Positions 7,391 through 14,273 of a stretch of DNA of 22,091 bases are shown here, in pieces. The notes under the pieces were generated by a model, which saw only the letters and a program-made list of their open reading frames with translations, had not been told where the DNA came from and did no database searches. Origin of the DNA: Planctomycetota bacterium (GTDB lineage: Bacteria; Planctomycetota; Planctomycetia; Pirellulales; Pirellulaceae); the NCBI GenBank assembly GCA_026692885.1, contig JAPLNJ010000837.1, forward strand, positions 1-22,091, written 5' to 3'. The stretch's first letter is position 1. Each line of letters starts with the position of its first letter. A program made the position numbers and the translations under genes.

Positions 7391-7539
7391 GTCCTAGGTT
7401 GCTAATGGAAAACGAGAGAACGTGGCATGGAGGGGGCGACGCTCCCGCGGAGCCGTGGGCCGTTCCTGACGGCCCGCTCCAGCTCGGCGGGGTGCCCACG
7501 GGACCTCTCGCCCTCCCATGCCCTTGGCAACCTAGGACC
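7391..7539. mobile_element. MITE-like inverted-repeat element between hcp and vgrG
   Basis: The stretch is bounded by inverted repeats, GTCCTAGGTTGCTAA at 7392-7406 and TTGGCAACCTAGGAC at 7524-7538, which differ at one position. Inside, further inverted blocks (GGCATGGAGGG against CCCTCCCATGCC) and a central GGGCCGT/ACGGCCC hairpin continue the symmetry. It occupies most of the 200 bases between the hcp stop and the vgrG ribosome binding site. It is unrelated in sequence to the elements around the PAAR gene. No protein is encoded. Confidence 0.65.
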
Positions 7540-7560
7540 CAATAGGGGCAGTCTGGTGTC

Positions 7561-8043
7561 CTACTTCGTGCCTTCTTCGACTTTCCAGGTCATCTCTATG
7601 TTGCCCTTCTTGCCGCCCTTCGCGTCGTACTCGACGTAGGTCTGCTTGACCTCTTCGAAGTTCAGCGAGAACGAATCCGTGGGCACGGCATCGCCGCCGC
7701 CCGCCGCGGAGGTGTGCATCGAACTGACCATCACGTTCTTCAGTTCGTACTTGAGGAACACCGCACGGTTGCCGTCGCCGTAGGTGGTCGTGTCGTGGAT
7801 TTCCACTTTGGGGAAGACCTTGCCAACGCAGATGGCCTCGGCGAGCTTCGGGCTGGACTTGTCGTATTCCTTGGTGCAGGAGACGTCCTCCACGGTCACC
7901 ACGCCGCGGCGGCGGGTTTGGCCGGTCGCCCCGGCCCCGGCCTTGTGCAGGCCCCAACTGAAGGACTGCAAATCGGTCCACTGCTTGTGGTCCTTGTCCT
8001 GTCCTTCGCCATCGATTCCGTCGAACTTGATAAACAGTGCCAT
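7561..8043 (-). CDS. hcp: Hcp, T6SS inner-tube protein
   Basis: The 160-residue protein has the Hcp (TssD) layout: MALFIKFDGIDGE at the start, GQDKDHKQWTDLQSFSWG (14-31), then TGQTRRRG.VTVEDVSCTKEYDKSSPKL and a C-terminal block DSFSLNFEEVKQTYVEYDAKG...EMTWKVEEG. Hcp hexamer rings stack into the tube that the contracting sheath drives out of the cell, and its lumen can carry small effectors. The ATG at 8043 is supported by a GAGGAG ribosome binding site (8049-8054) and by the family's start; an upstream start at 8058 would add five residues. Length is normal. It follows tssG by about 300 bases that contain a promoter, in keeping with the much higher Hcp demand. Confidence 0.96.
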   Translation of the reverse strand: MALFIKFDGIDGEGQDKDHKQWTDLQSFSWGLHKAGAGATGQTRRRGVVTVEDVSCTKEYDKSSPKLAEAICVGKVFPKVEIHDTTTYGDGNRAVFLKYELKNVMVSSMHTSAAGGGDAVPTDSFSLNFEEVKQTYVEYDAKGGKKGNIEMTWKVEEGTK

Positions 8044-8226
8044 GTCGCTTCTCCTCACAATAGATTGGGAATGGGATGCGGGAGCCGATTCCCGCGAACA
8101 TCCTGAACGTGCTTGCCCGGCTCAGCTCTGTTGTCGTAACCTGCCCGCAAGAGTTGCGTGTATTTTTTTTGTTTTGTCGGATCCCCGCAGGCAATTAGGA
8201 CCGGCGAATCAATAAGTGTCGCAAGA

Positions 8227-8256
8227 ATCGTAGCAGGCACACTCCGAGGCTGTCAA
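8227..8256 (-). promoter_or_regulatory. Predicted sigma70-type promoter for hcp
   Basis: On the minus strand, TTGACA (8251-8256) is followed after 18 bases by TACGAT (8227-8232). The -35 is a perfect consensus and the -10 matches four of six positions. Transcription would start near 8220 and give a leader of about 175 nt before the hcp ATG. The leader contains an A/T run around 8162-8176. No sigma54 site is apparent. Confidence 0.6.
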
Positions 8257-8285
8257 CAAATGTGCGAGTCCGATTCGCGGTAGAC

Positions 8286-8311
8286 GGTGGGCCGCGAGTA
8301 CTTGGCCCACC
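8286..8311. terminator. Hairpin after tssG, possible terminator or attenuating stem
   Basis: GGTGGGCC (8286-8293) and GGCCCACC (8304-8311) form an 8-bp perfect stem with a 10-base loop, 35 bases beyond the tssG stop. No uridine run follows on the minus strand, so it is not a canonical intrinsic terminator. It may be a dispersed hairpin that limits read-through into hcp. Confidence 0.4.
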
Positions 8312-8345
8312 CTACGCTTCTCTTCACAGTCCCTCTGTGTGCCTG

Positions 8346-9461
8346 CTACTCCGGAGATCCGTCGTGGGTGAAAACCGCGTCATCGGCGTCTCGTGGCAGG
8401 GGCTTGCCGCGCAGCCAGGTGTTCCAGCCCAGGTAGGAAGGCACCTCGCCAGCACGGCCCGCACGAAACCGTGGTACCTCGGCCGCCTTCAGGACTGGTT
8501 GGACGTCGAAATCGAATTCCGGTCCCACATAGGTGCGGACCAGCTGACACAGCGACGTGAGGCCGTGCCGTCGCGGCATGAATCTACAGAATTGTTCGTA
8601 GGTGAGTGGCCCCAGCCGAACACGGAACTTGTTTTCCACACTCCACACCCGTCGGCCGATGATTAGGCTCATGCCCAGTTGGCAATTCTTCCCACGGGGA
8701 GGGTCAGGCGAGCCCGTTTGACTTCGGTCCGCGGTGCTCAAGTGCAGCCATTGTCCTTGGAATTGAAGGACCTGCACGGGAATCGCGAAATACTCCTGCA
8801 GCATCGCTTCGGCAGCGGCTACCGTCCGCGGATGGTGGGCGAAATGGCCGCTGAAGTACAGAAAGACCGCGTCGCTGACTTGCAGACGGCCCCGCAACCG
8901 GTTCGTGCCGAACCCAACCAGGCAATACAGACATCGCGAAAACAGATCTTCTGACTCCGCGTGGGGATCCAGGGCCGCCCGCTCGAAGGCCGCGGGCAGC
9001 CGGTATTTCTCCCAAGCGCGGTAGAACAGCGAGAGGGTGCGGTGGTGGAATGCGTCCAGGAAATCCCGCAACGCGAAGTCCTTCTGCCGCACGCGGTCGA
9101 TCAACAACTGCGTGTAGTGCCGCGGCAGCACGCCACTGGGGCCCGTCAAGCCCAGGAACGCGACGACCATTTCTGTCAGCGGCCAGTCATGTTCGCCCGC
9201 CTCTGCCGGCTCGTTCAGTCTCACCGACACGACTTCGCCCGGGGGAAACGTGTGCGAGGCCAGGGTCCGGAATCGCACCGCCTCGCGCTGCGGGGGATTG
9301 TCGTAGCCGACGGGGAAGTACTCCTTGCCGTCCTGTTCGCGCAGACGCTCACGGGCCACCTGCTCCGCCAAGCGTACGGCCTGGAAGAAGGCAAAGCGGT
9401 AGGGCTCGTCCGCCAACTGCTGGCTTACAGCAACACTTGTTCGCCTGCTCTGGGAGGCCAT
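8346..9461 (-). CDS. tssG: TssG, T6SS baseplate wedge protein
   Basis: The 371-residue product carries the TssG (DUF1305) signatures: PYRFAFFQAVRLAEQ (20-34), a TFPPGEV block, LGLTGPSGVLPRHYTQLL (103-120), a FYRAWEKYR helix, GHFAHHPRT, and a C-terminal LG.LTYEQFCRFMP. TssG joins TssE, TssF and TssK in the baseplate wedge on which tube and sheath assemble, in the cytoplasm next to the inner membrane. Length is in the normal range. Its start lies inside the end of tssF (37-base overlap), which indicates translational coupling. It is the last gene of the tssK-to-tssG operon. Confidence 0.97.
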   Translation of the reverse strand: MASQSRRTSVAVSQQLADEPYRFAFFQAVRLAEQVARERLREQDGKEYFPVGYDNPPQREAVRFRTLASHTFPPGEVVSVRLNEPAEAGEHDWPLTEMVVAFLGLTGPSGVLPRHYTQLLIDRVRQKDFALRDFLDAFHHRTLSLFYRAWEKYRLPAAFERAALDPHAESEDLFSRCLYCLVGFGTNRLRGRLQVSDAVFLYFSGHFAHHPRTVAAAEAMLQEYFAIPVQVLQFQGQWLHLSTADRSQTGSPDPPRGKNCQLGMSLIIGRRVWSVENKFRVRLGPLTYEQFCRFMPRRHGLTSLCQLVRTYVGPEFDFDVQPVLKAAEVPRFRAGRAGEVPSYLGWNTWLRGKPLPRDADDAVFTHDGSPE

Positions 9462-11275
9462 TCGTGCAGCGGCTCCTCGCGTTTGTTGGTACGGGCAATG
9501 GTCTTGGTAAAGGAGTTGAGGGACGTGTACAGTCCCAGGAAGCGTTCCAGCACACTGGCGAACAGAAACACGCCCCCCCCCGTGAACTTCTCTTCATCCA
9601 GCTGGAGGGTCACCTCCAGACCGCGGCAGAAGCCGCCAGCGATCTTGCCGCCCAGGCGGCCGCCCACGCGGCCGACTACACGGCGACTACGGACGCTGCG
9701 CAGGCCTTCAATCATGGAGCGGGTGACGACCGAATCGGCGAAGTCGTAGAGCTTGAGGATCTCCCGTAGTGCGTCCGCCCCTTCGGCCACGTCGGCCAAG
9801 GACAAATGATTGAGCGACAGGTGCGAAATCAATCGCCAGACTGTGCCGTGCCGCAAGCCTGGACGCAAGGTCGCGGTCGGAGCCGTCAGGCAGGCCACCT
9901 TGGCCACCGCCTCAGCAGAAACCAACTGCAGGTACGGCTGGCCGCCTCCAAAGGGCAACTCGCGCGGCAGGTCGCGGTTCAGGCAGGTGGTTTCCACGTC
10001 CAGTGTCCACTTCGGGGGGGCCGAGGGATGGAAATCCAGATCGACGAGCGTCAGGAACACTTCCGTGCCGTGGTCCACCTGCCCTCCGGCAAACCGCGCG
10101 GGTCGCCGATCGGCGTACCAGAAGGTGCGTTGTTCCCGCAGGTCGCGTCCGTGCTGGACAGAGAAAAACGGCAGGAACTCCAAGGCTTCCCCCCCAGGTG
10201 ATGTGGCAAGCACTCGGTTGACCGAGTACACCTCGTGAGCCCGCGGACGGCGCGCGTCCGGCACCACCCGATACTCGGTCTCGGTGTGGGTCAGCGAAAT
10301 GGGTTCGGCCCGCTGCGTGAACAGGTTGACGATCGGGCAGCAACCCAATTGGAACGTGTCCCGCGTGACATTCTTCTCCAGGTCCCGCGAATGGCCGCGC
10401 ACGTACACGAACAGTTCCAGCGTGTTGCCGAACTTCGCGCGCACGCGGGGCGTCAGGCCGGTAAAGTCGAGGAACAGGAATTTATCGGGAAAGACCAGAT
10501 ACTCGGACAACAGACGATAGCCCCAGAACGAGCGAGACGGGTAATCCAGCAGGCCCTCGTCGTGCGCGAAGCCGACGGGACGGATGGTATCCTTGTCCAG
10601 GACCACCGGCGCGGGGTCGTTCAGCCCCTGGGCCACGACCACCCCCAACGTGTTGTTCAGCAGCAACTCGTAGAGATCGTAGACGAACGGCGAATGGCCG
10701 CGGAGGAAGAACCGCAGGCTGTTCAGGTCCAGCTGCCCGATCGGAACCTTATCGGAAAACGATTGCAAGGTCAGCCGGAGGATGGCTGTGGCGTCGGAGG
10801 AGAAGCGTACGGAGGGCGCGGTGAACGGCGGACCGCGCAGTTCGGCGGCCTTCACCTCCAACGGCCACAAGGTCACGGGATAGCAGGTGCGGAACCGGCA
10901 GGGTTGGCCCCCGATGGACTCTGTCTCGACGGTCTCGTCCCGCTGGATCGCATACCCGGTGGTCAACTGGCCCTTGTGACGATCCAACGAGAATTGCGCG
11001 ATGGCAGCGGACGGGATCGGGGCCAGGTAGTGCGGATACAGGATCCCCAGGAGAGCCTCGGAGACTTCCGGAAAATCGTCGTCCAGCTTGTGCCGAATGC
11101 GGGCGTTAAGGAAGGCGAAGGCTTCGATCAGCCGCGCGACGTGCGGATCCTTGACCTCGTCGGGCCCCAATCGCAGCCGGCCGGCGATCTTGGGGTGGGC
11201 GTCGGCAAACTCGGCCCCCAGACTCCGCAGCACCGCCAGTTCCCGATTGTAGTAGGGCAGCAATTCGTCGCTCAT
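9425..11275 (-). CDS. tssF: TssF, T6SS baseplate wedge protein
   Basis: The 616-residue product is a full-length TssF (DUF879). It opens with LLPYYNRELAVLRSLGAEFA (5-24), continues with HPKIAGRLRL, EAFAFLNARIRHKLDDDFPE and LLGILYPHYLAPIPS, all characteristic of the family N-terminus, and ends with GGVFLFASVLERFLGLYTSLNSF. TssF forms the core of the baseplate wedge with TssG and contacts VgrG. Its ATG overlaps the tssE stop codon by 4 bases (ATGA), so translation is coupled. Its end overlaps the tssG start. No truncation or missing block is apparent. Confidence 0.97.
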   Translation of the reverse strand: MSDELLPYYNRELAVLRSLGAEFADAHPKIAGRLRLGPDEVKDPHVARLIEAFAFLNARIRHKLDDDFPEVSEALLGILYPHYLAPIPSAAIAQFSLDRHKGQLTTGYAIQRDETVETESIGGQPCRFRTCYPVTLWPLEVKAAELRGPPFTAPSVRFSSDATAILRLTLQSFSDKVPIGQLDLNSLRFFLRGHSPFVYDLYELLLNNTLGVVVAQGLNDPAPVVLDKDTIRPVGFAHDEGLLDYPSRSFWGYRLLSEYLVFPDKFLFLDFTGLTPRVRAKFGNTLELFVYVRGHSRDLEKNVTRDTFQLGCCPIVNLFTQRAEPISLTHTETEYRVVPDARRPRAHEVYSVNRVLATSPGGEALEFLPFFSVQHGRDLREQRTFWYADRRPARFAGGQVDHGTEVFLTLVDLDFHPSAPPKWTLDVETTCLNRDLPRELPFGGGQPYLQLVSAEAVAKVACLTAPTATLRPGLRHGTVWRLISHLSLNHLSLADVAEGADALREILKLYDFADSVVTRSMIEGLRSVRSRRVVGRVGGRLGGKIAGGFCRGLEVTLQLDEEKFTGGGVFLFASVLERFLGLYTSLNSFTKTIARTNKREEPLHEWPPRAGEQVLL

Positions 11276-11766
11276 GCGGCCCCCCCGGCAACCGCGAAGC
11301 TGCCGCTGACCGGCTCCAATTGCGAGTCGAAGACCACGGGTTCCGGCGCCGGCTCGGCATACATCAGGGCATCGATCCGTAGCCGCAGCCGACGATCCGT
11401 CCGGTCGATGTTCCCCAGCAGTTTGACGTTCACGCTCTTGAATCGTGGTTCGAACTTCCGGATCACGTCTTCGACAATCTCGCGCAACTGCTCGCGACTC
11501 TCCGTCGAACCGAAATTCGCTCCGGAGAAGTCCGGGATGCCGTAGCTAACCAGCGATTCTTCCAAGTCTCCCAAGTCCGGCGGCCAGTGGGTGCAGCAAC
11601 AGCGCGAGTTCAGCAGGTTCTCCAGATCCCGGCTGACACTTTGCTTCAGTTCGCGCAACACCTGATGGCGCGACTTCGAAGGCTCACGCGAATTCTCGGG
11701 CTCGTCATCCAGCAGTCGGTCGAGCACCGAGGGAACCAGCTGTTGGTCTTCCGGGATGCGGGGCAT
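11272..11766 (-). CDS. tssE: TssE, gp25-like T6SS baseplate protein
   Basis: This 164-residue protein has the gp25 domain: VPSVLDRLLDD (11-21), LKQSVSRDLENLLNSR (40-55), SLVSYGIPDFSG (71-82) and a C-terminal strand-rich part with REIVEDVIRKFEPR...VNVKLL and LRLRIDALM. TssE belongs to the baseplate wedge and initiates sheath polymerisation. A cysteine triplet after NSR is unusual in placement but the position is variable in the family. The ATG at 11766 is preceded by AGGAG and CAGG purine motifs. It lies 139 bases after the tssM stop, the largest gap within this operon, and overlaps tssF by 4 bases. Confidence 0.95.
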   Translation of the reverse strand: MPRIPEDQQLVPSVLDRLLDDEPENSREPSKSRHQVLRELKQSVSRDLENLLNSRCCCTHWPPDLGDLEESLVSYGIPDFSGANFGSTESREQLREIVEDVIRKFEPRFKSVNVKLLGNIDRTDRRLRLRIDALMYAEPAPEPVVFDSQLEPVSGSFAVAGGAA

Positions 11767-11813
11767 GGCACAACCTGAGCTCCTGTCTTGCTGGTGTCCT
11801 TATAGACCATCGG

Positions 11814-11833
11814 CCCGCCTGAAGCAAGGCGGG
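11814..11833. other. Hairpin in the tssM-tssE gap
   Basis: CCCGCCT (11814-11820) and AGGCGGG (11827-11833) form a 7-bp stem with a six-base loop between tssM and tssE. No T-run follows on the minus strand. It may modulate the tssM/tssE ratio or be a chance GC-rich stem. The remainder of the 139-base gap shows no gene. Confidence 0.35.
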
Positions 11834-11905
11834 GCGGACTGGCCAGACTGGCCAGGATGATTCAGGGGACCTCACCGGGGCAGAGCCGTCCGGCGACGGC
11901 GTCGC

Positions 11906-13540
11906 TCAGCCGCGGGAGCGGAGGACCAAGACGACGGTCAGCATCAACAGGCCCAAAGCCGTGGCGAATCCGGTGAAGGCGAGCCGGCGAGCCAAGCGGT
12001 CCTTGTGCAAAGCGCTCCGGGTCCAGGCCAATTCCTTGTGCTGCTGCACGATGTTTTGGAACACGCCCCGCACGAACGCCTGAGAGGGGACGTGACGCCC
12101 CGCCGCCGTGAAGTAACAGCCGCCGAATAAGCCCACCCGCTCCTCGTGCTCCTCACAACTGTAGCCGTCCGCCACAACTTTGATCAACCGCGAATTCAGA
12201 TACCGACGCACCTTGCACAGCAGCGTGTACAGCTGGCGATTGCCCGGCTTTGTCGTGGCTTCCGGTTGTTTGAACAGATGATAGGTCCAGTCCTCAAAGG
12301 CGGCCACCGCGTTCTTGGCGACGGCTTCCAGGCGGTCCGGGATCGGGGAATCCCCCGGCCGATTCCCCTTGCCAAACCGATTGTCCTTCAGATTCGACGG
12401 CAGACGCCGGACCAGTTCCTGGAATCCCAAGTCATCTTCCCAGCCGCTGACGATGGCGTAGGTCGGGCAACGCAGACGCAGGCAGCCCACGAGGGTCTGC
12501 AGATCCAACGAGGCAGCCTCTTTGACGTCCGGACCTTCCGAGGCATCACACAGGAGCATATTTAGCGGCAAGAGGGTGACGATACCGTTCAGCGGGGCAC
12601 GCGGTTGACGGGCCGCCACGATCAGACGGCCCAACTGCTCGCAACGCGCGATCTGCTCGTTCATCGCGTCGCGGTCCAGCGCCAACCGCTGCTTGTTGAC
12701 GCCCGCAGGCGGCTGACTGCCGTCGGAGGCGACCGCATTGCGGCGCAAGTCCTCGGCAGGGACTTCCAGCGTCTGACCCATATTGAGCGGGGCGTTGGCG
12801 GACGGCGGCGGTGACACCGACGGCGGAGGGCGGGACGCCTCCGCGGCTGGCTGCTGATCGAGCACTTCCACCGCGGGCGTGGGCCAGCAAGTGCGCGACA
12901 GATCGATGTTTTGCGACGGGGTTGCCGCGGGAGTGCTGCTGCGGACGGACTGTAAACGCTGCGTGGCCCGCTGAGCGATACGCGTCAGGCAGCCCACGTC
13001 GCTGCAGACCACGAACACCCCGTCGTTGCCGGCGTACCAGTGCAGCGCGCTCCGACCCGCTGGGTAGTTGGCCAACGCCCACTCCAGGCCCGAAGCCATA
13101 AACAGCTGATGGACACGCTCTGGATCCTCGACACCAAGCACCAGAAACAGCGGCAAGTCGTACAATTGCAGGCCCAGATGTTCCAACTCCGCCAGCCCCT
13201 TTTCCCAAGCCGTTTGAAGATCGTCGAACAGCTCGTATTCCGGCAGTTGCCAAAGGTATACCGCGTAGTAGACCACCGCCGAAATGACGGCCACCAGGAA
13301 CAACAAGATCGGCAAGAACGTGAACCACTGATCGAGCAATGGGATTCCTGTCGAGTCAAAGCGAATCTTCAGAAAAACGGCCAGTAGGCTGATGGACAGG
13401 AAGACGACCGTCCCTAGTGCCGCCAATGCCGGCAGCGAAAGCCGCCCCAGTTTCCGTGGCAGTTCGAACCAGCGGGTCGGATCGAACAGACTCCGAAGCA
13501 TCCCGAACAGGGGCGAGACTAAGGTGGTGAAGAATCGCAT
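11906..13540 (-). CDS. tssM: Short TssM (IcmF-like): cytoplasmic and membrane part only
   Basis: The 544-residue product resembles the N-terminal half of TssM/IcmF. Two membrane segments (36-58, 75-97) are followed by a cytoplasmic region with DLPLFLVLG (128-136), LHWYAGNDGVFVVCSDVG (166-183), RAPLNGIVTLLP (314-325), a SGWEDDLGFQELV block (365-377), GCYFTAAG (474-481) and a last membrane segment (519-540). The protein stops four residues later, so the large periplasmic domain of normal TssM (about 1100-1200 residues in total) is absent. At the P-loop position the sequence is GVEDPERVHQ, without Gly-Lys-Thr/Ser, so nucleotide binding is doubtful. A low-complexity Pro/Ser insert spans about 200-290. 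The start at 13540 fits the first hydrophobic helix; an in-frame start at 13657 would overlap tssL and add unlikely residues. It sits in the canonical tssK-tssL-tssM order. Confidence 0.82.
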   Translation of the reverse strand: MRFFTTLVSPLFGMLRSLFDPTRWFELPRKLGRLSLPALAALGTVVFLSISLLAVFLKIRFDSTGIPLLDQWFTFLPILLFLVAVISAVVYYAVYLWQLPEYELFDDLQTAWEKGLAELEHLGLQLYDLPLFLVLGVEDPERVHQLFMASGLEWALANYPAGRSALHWYAGNDGVFVVCSDVGCLTRIAQRATQRLQSVRSSTPAATPSQNIDLSRTCWPTPAVEVLDQQPAAEASRPPPSVSPPPSANAPLNMGQTLEVPAEDLRRNAVASDGSQPPAGVNKQRLALDRDAMNEQIARCEQLGRLIVAARQPRAPLNGIVTLLPLNMLLCDASEGPDVKEAASLDLQTLVGCLRLRCPTYAIVSGWEDDLGFQELVRRLPSNLKDNRFGKGNRPGDSPIPDRLEAVAKNAVAAFEDWTYHLFKQPEATTKPGNRQLYTLLCKVRRYLNSRLIKVVADGYSCEEHEERVGLFGGCYFTAAGRHVPSQAFVRGVFQNIVQQHKELAWTRSALHKDRLARRLAFTGFATALGLLMLTVVLVLRSRG

Positions 13541-13574
13541 GGGGGACTCGCTTGCTAGGAGGAACCGGACTGTT

Positions 13575-13639
13575 AGCCCGGATGCTTCATGGTGGGTGGG
13601 CCAAGGTCGCACAACATCATGGGGGCCTTCATCCGGGCT
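13575..13639. repeat. Short palindromic element at the tssL-tssM junction
   Basis: AGCCCGGATG (13575-13584) and CATCCGGGCT (13630-13639) are exact inverted repeats about 65 bases apart end to end, and CATG motifs follow inward on both sides. The right arm overlaps the tssL stop codon. It looks like a REP-like unit inserted between the two genes and could explain the unusually long 88-base spacing before the tssM start. Confidence 0.5.
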
Positions 13640-14273
13640 GGTGCAGCGCCCAAGCAAGTCCTGCCAACGCGCCGGCCGCGATGACCGCCAGCAGGGCCGC
13701 CATCAGCAACGCATGCCCGCGCAGTTCCGGGGCCCCAGGCGGGATCTTGCCGGACGGAATGATCGGAGGCACGCCGCGGCGAAGTTGGAGAGCCGAGCCG
13801 GTTTGGGACAGCCAAACATTCAAGGTCGCCGACAACTCGAACTTATCGACCAGGCCCGCAGCGACCTCCGGGATCTCGTAGAGTCCGCGAAACCCCAGGA
13901 TCACACAGACAAAGTAGACTTCCAGAGCATCTCGCTGCCTCTCCGTGGCAGCCTTCTTCGCCCACGTATAGAACAACAACGCCCGGTCCGCCGTGCCAAA
14001 CAGCACTCGTTCCACCGGGTTATTGGCCCAATAGTCCGCCCCCTGCCACACGTGGGCCGAGAGCAGCTCATCGACCCAACAGGCCAGCGCAAACTTGGCC
14101 GACTTCCAGTTCTCGTTTCCCGCGCCCAGCTCCGCCTCCGCGCGGTCCAGGATGCGAAGGATCCGCTGGTGTTCCTGTTCGGCGCTGGCCTCGTGCCCGC
14201 CTTCGATGCGGTCCAGCAGCTCCAAGACGTACTCGAATACGGGATCCACGGCGTTGGCGAATTCAGGCGTCAT
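13629..14273 (-). CDS. tssL: TssL (DotU-like), T6SS inner-membrane complex protein
   Basis: The 214-residue protein has the DotU/TssL fold signatures: KFALACWVDELLSAHVWQGA (60-79), ERVLFGT (88-94), LEVYFVCVILGFRGLYE (117-133), and a single C-terminal membrane helix (about 187-209) followed by a short tail. TssL anchors the baseplate to the membrane complex through its cytoplasmic domain and pairs with TssM. There is no C-terminal OmpA-like peptidoglycan-binding domain, so anchoring to the cell wall must come from elsewhere. The ATG at 14273 directly abuts the tssK stop codon (14274-14276), which points to coupled translation. Confidence 0.94.
   Translation of the reverse strand: MTPEFANAVDPVFEYVLELLDRIEGGHEASAEQEHQRILRILDRAEAELGAGNENWKSAKFALACWVDELLSAHVWQGADYWANNPVERVLFGTADRALLFYTWAKKAATERQRDALEVYFVCVILGFRGLYEIPEVAAGLVDKFELSATLNVWLSQTGSALQLRRGVPPIIPSGKIPPGAPELRGHALLMAALLAVIAAGALAGLAWALHQPG

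Noticed and set aside
10235..11545. Plus-strand open frame of 436 codons
   Set aside because: It is antisense to tssF and tssE and has no recognisable content.
11767..11905. Remnant of the missing TssM periplasmic domain
   Set aside because: The gap is only 139 bases and no frame in it resembles IcmF C-terminal sequence, so the gene is short and not merely interrupted by a stop.
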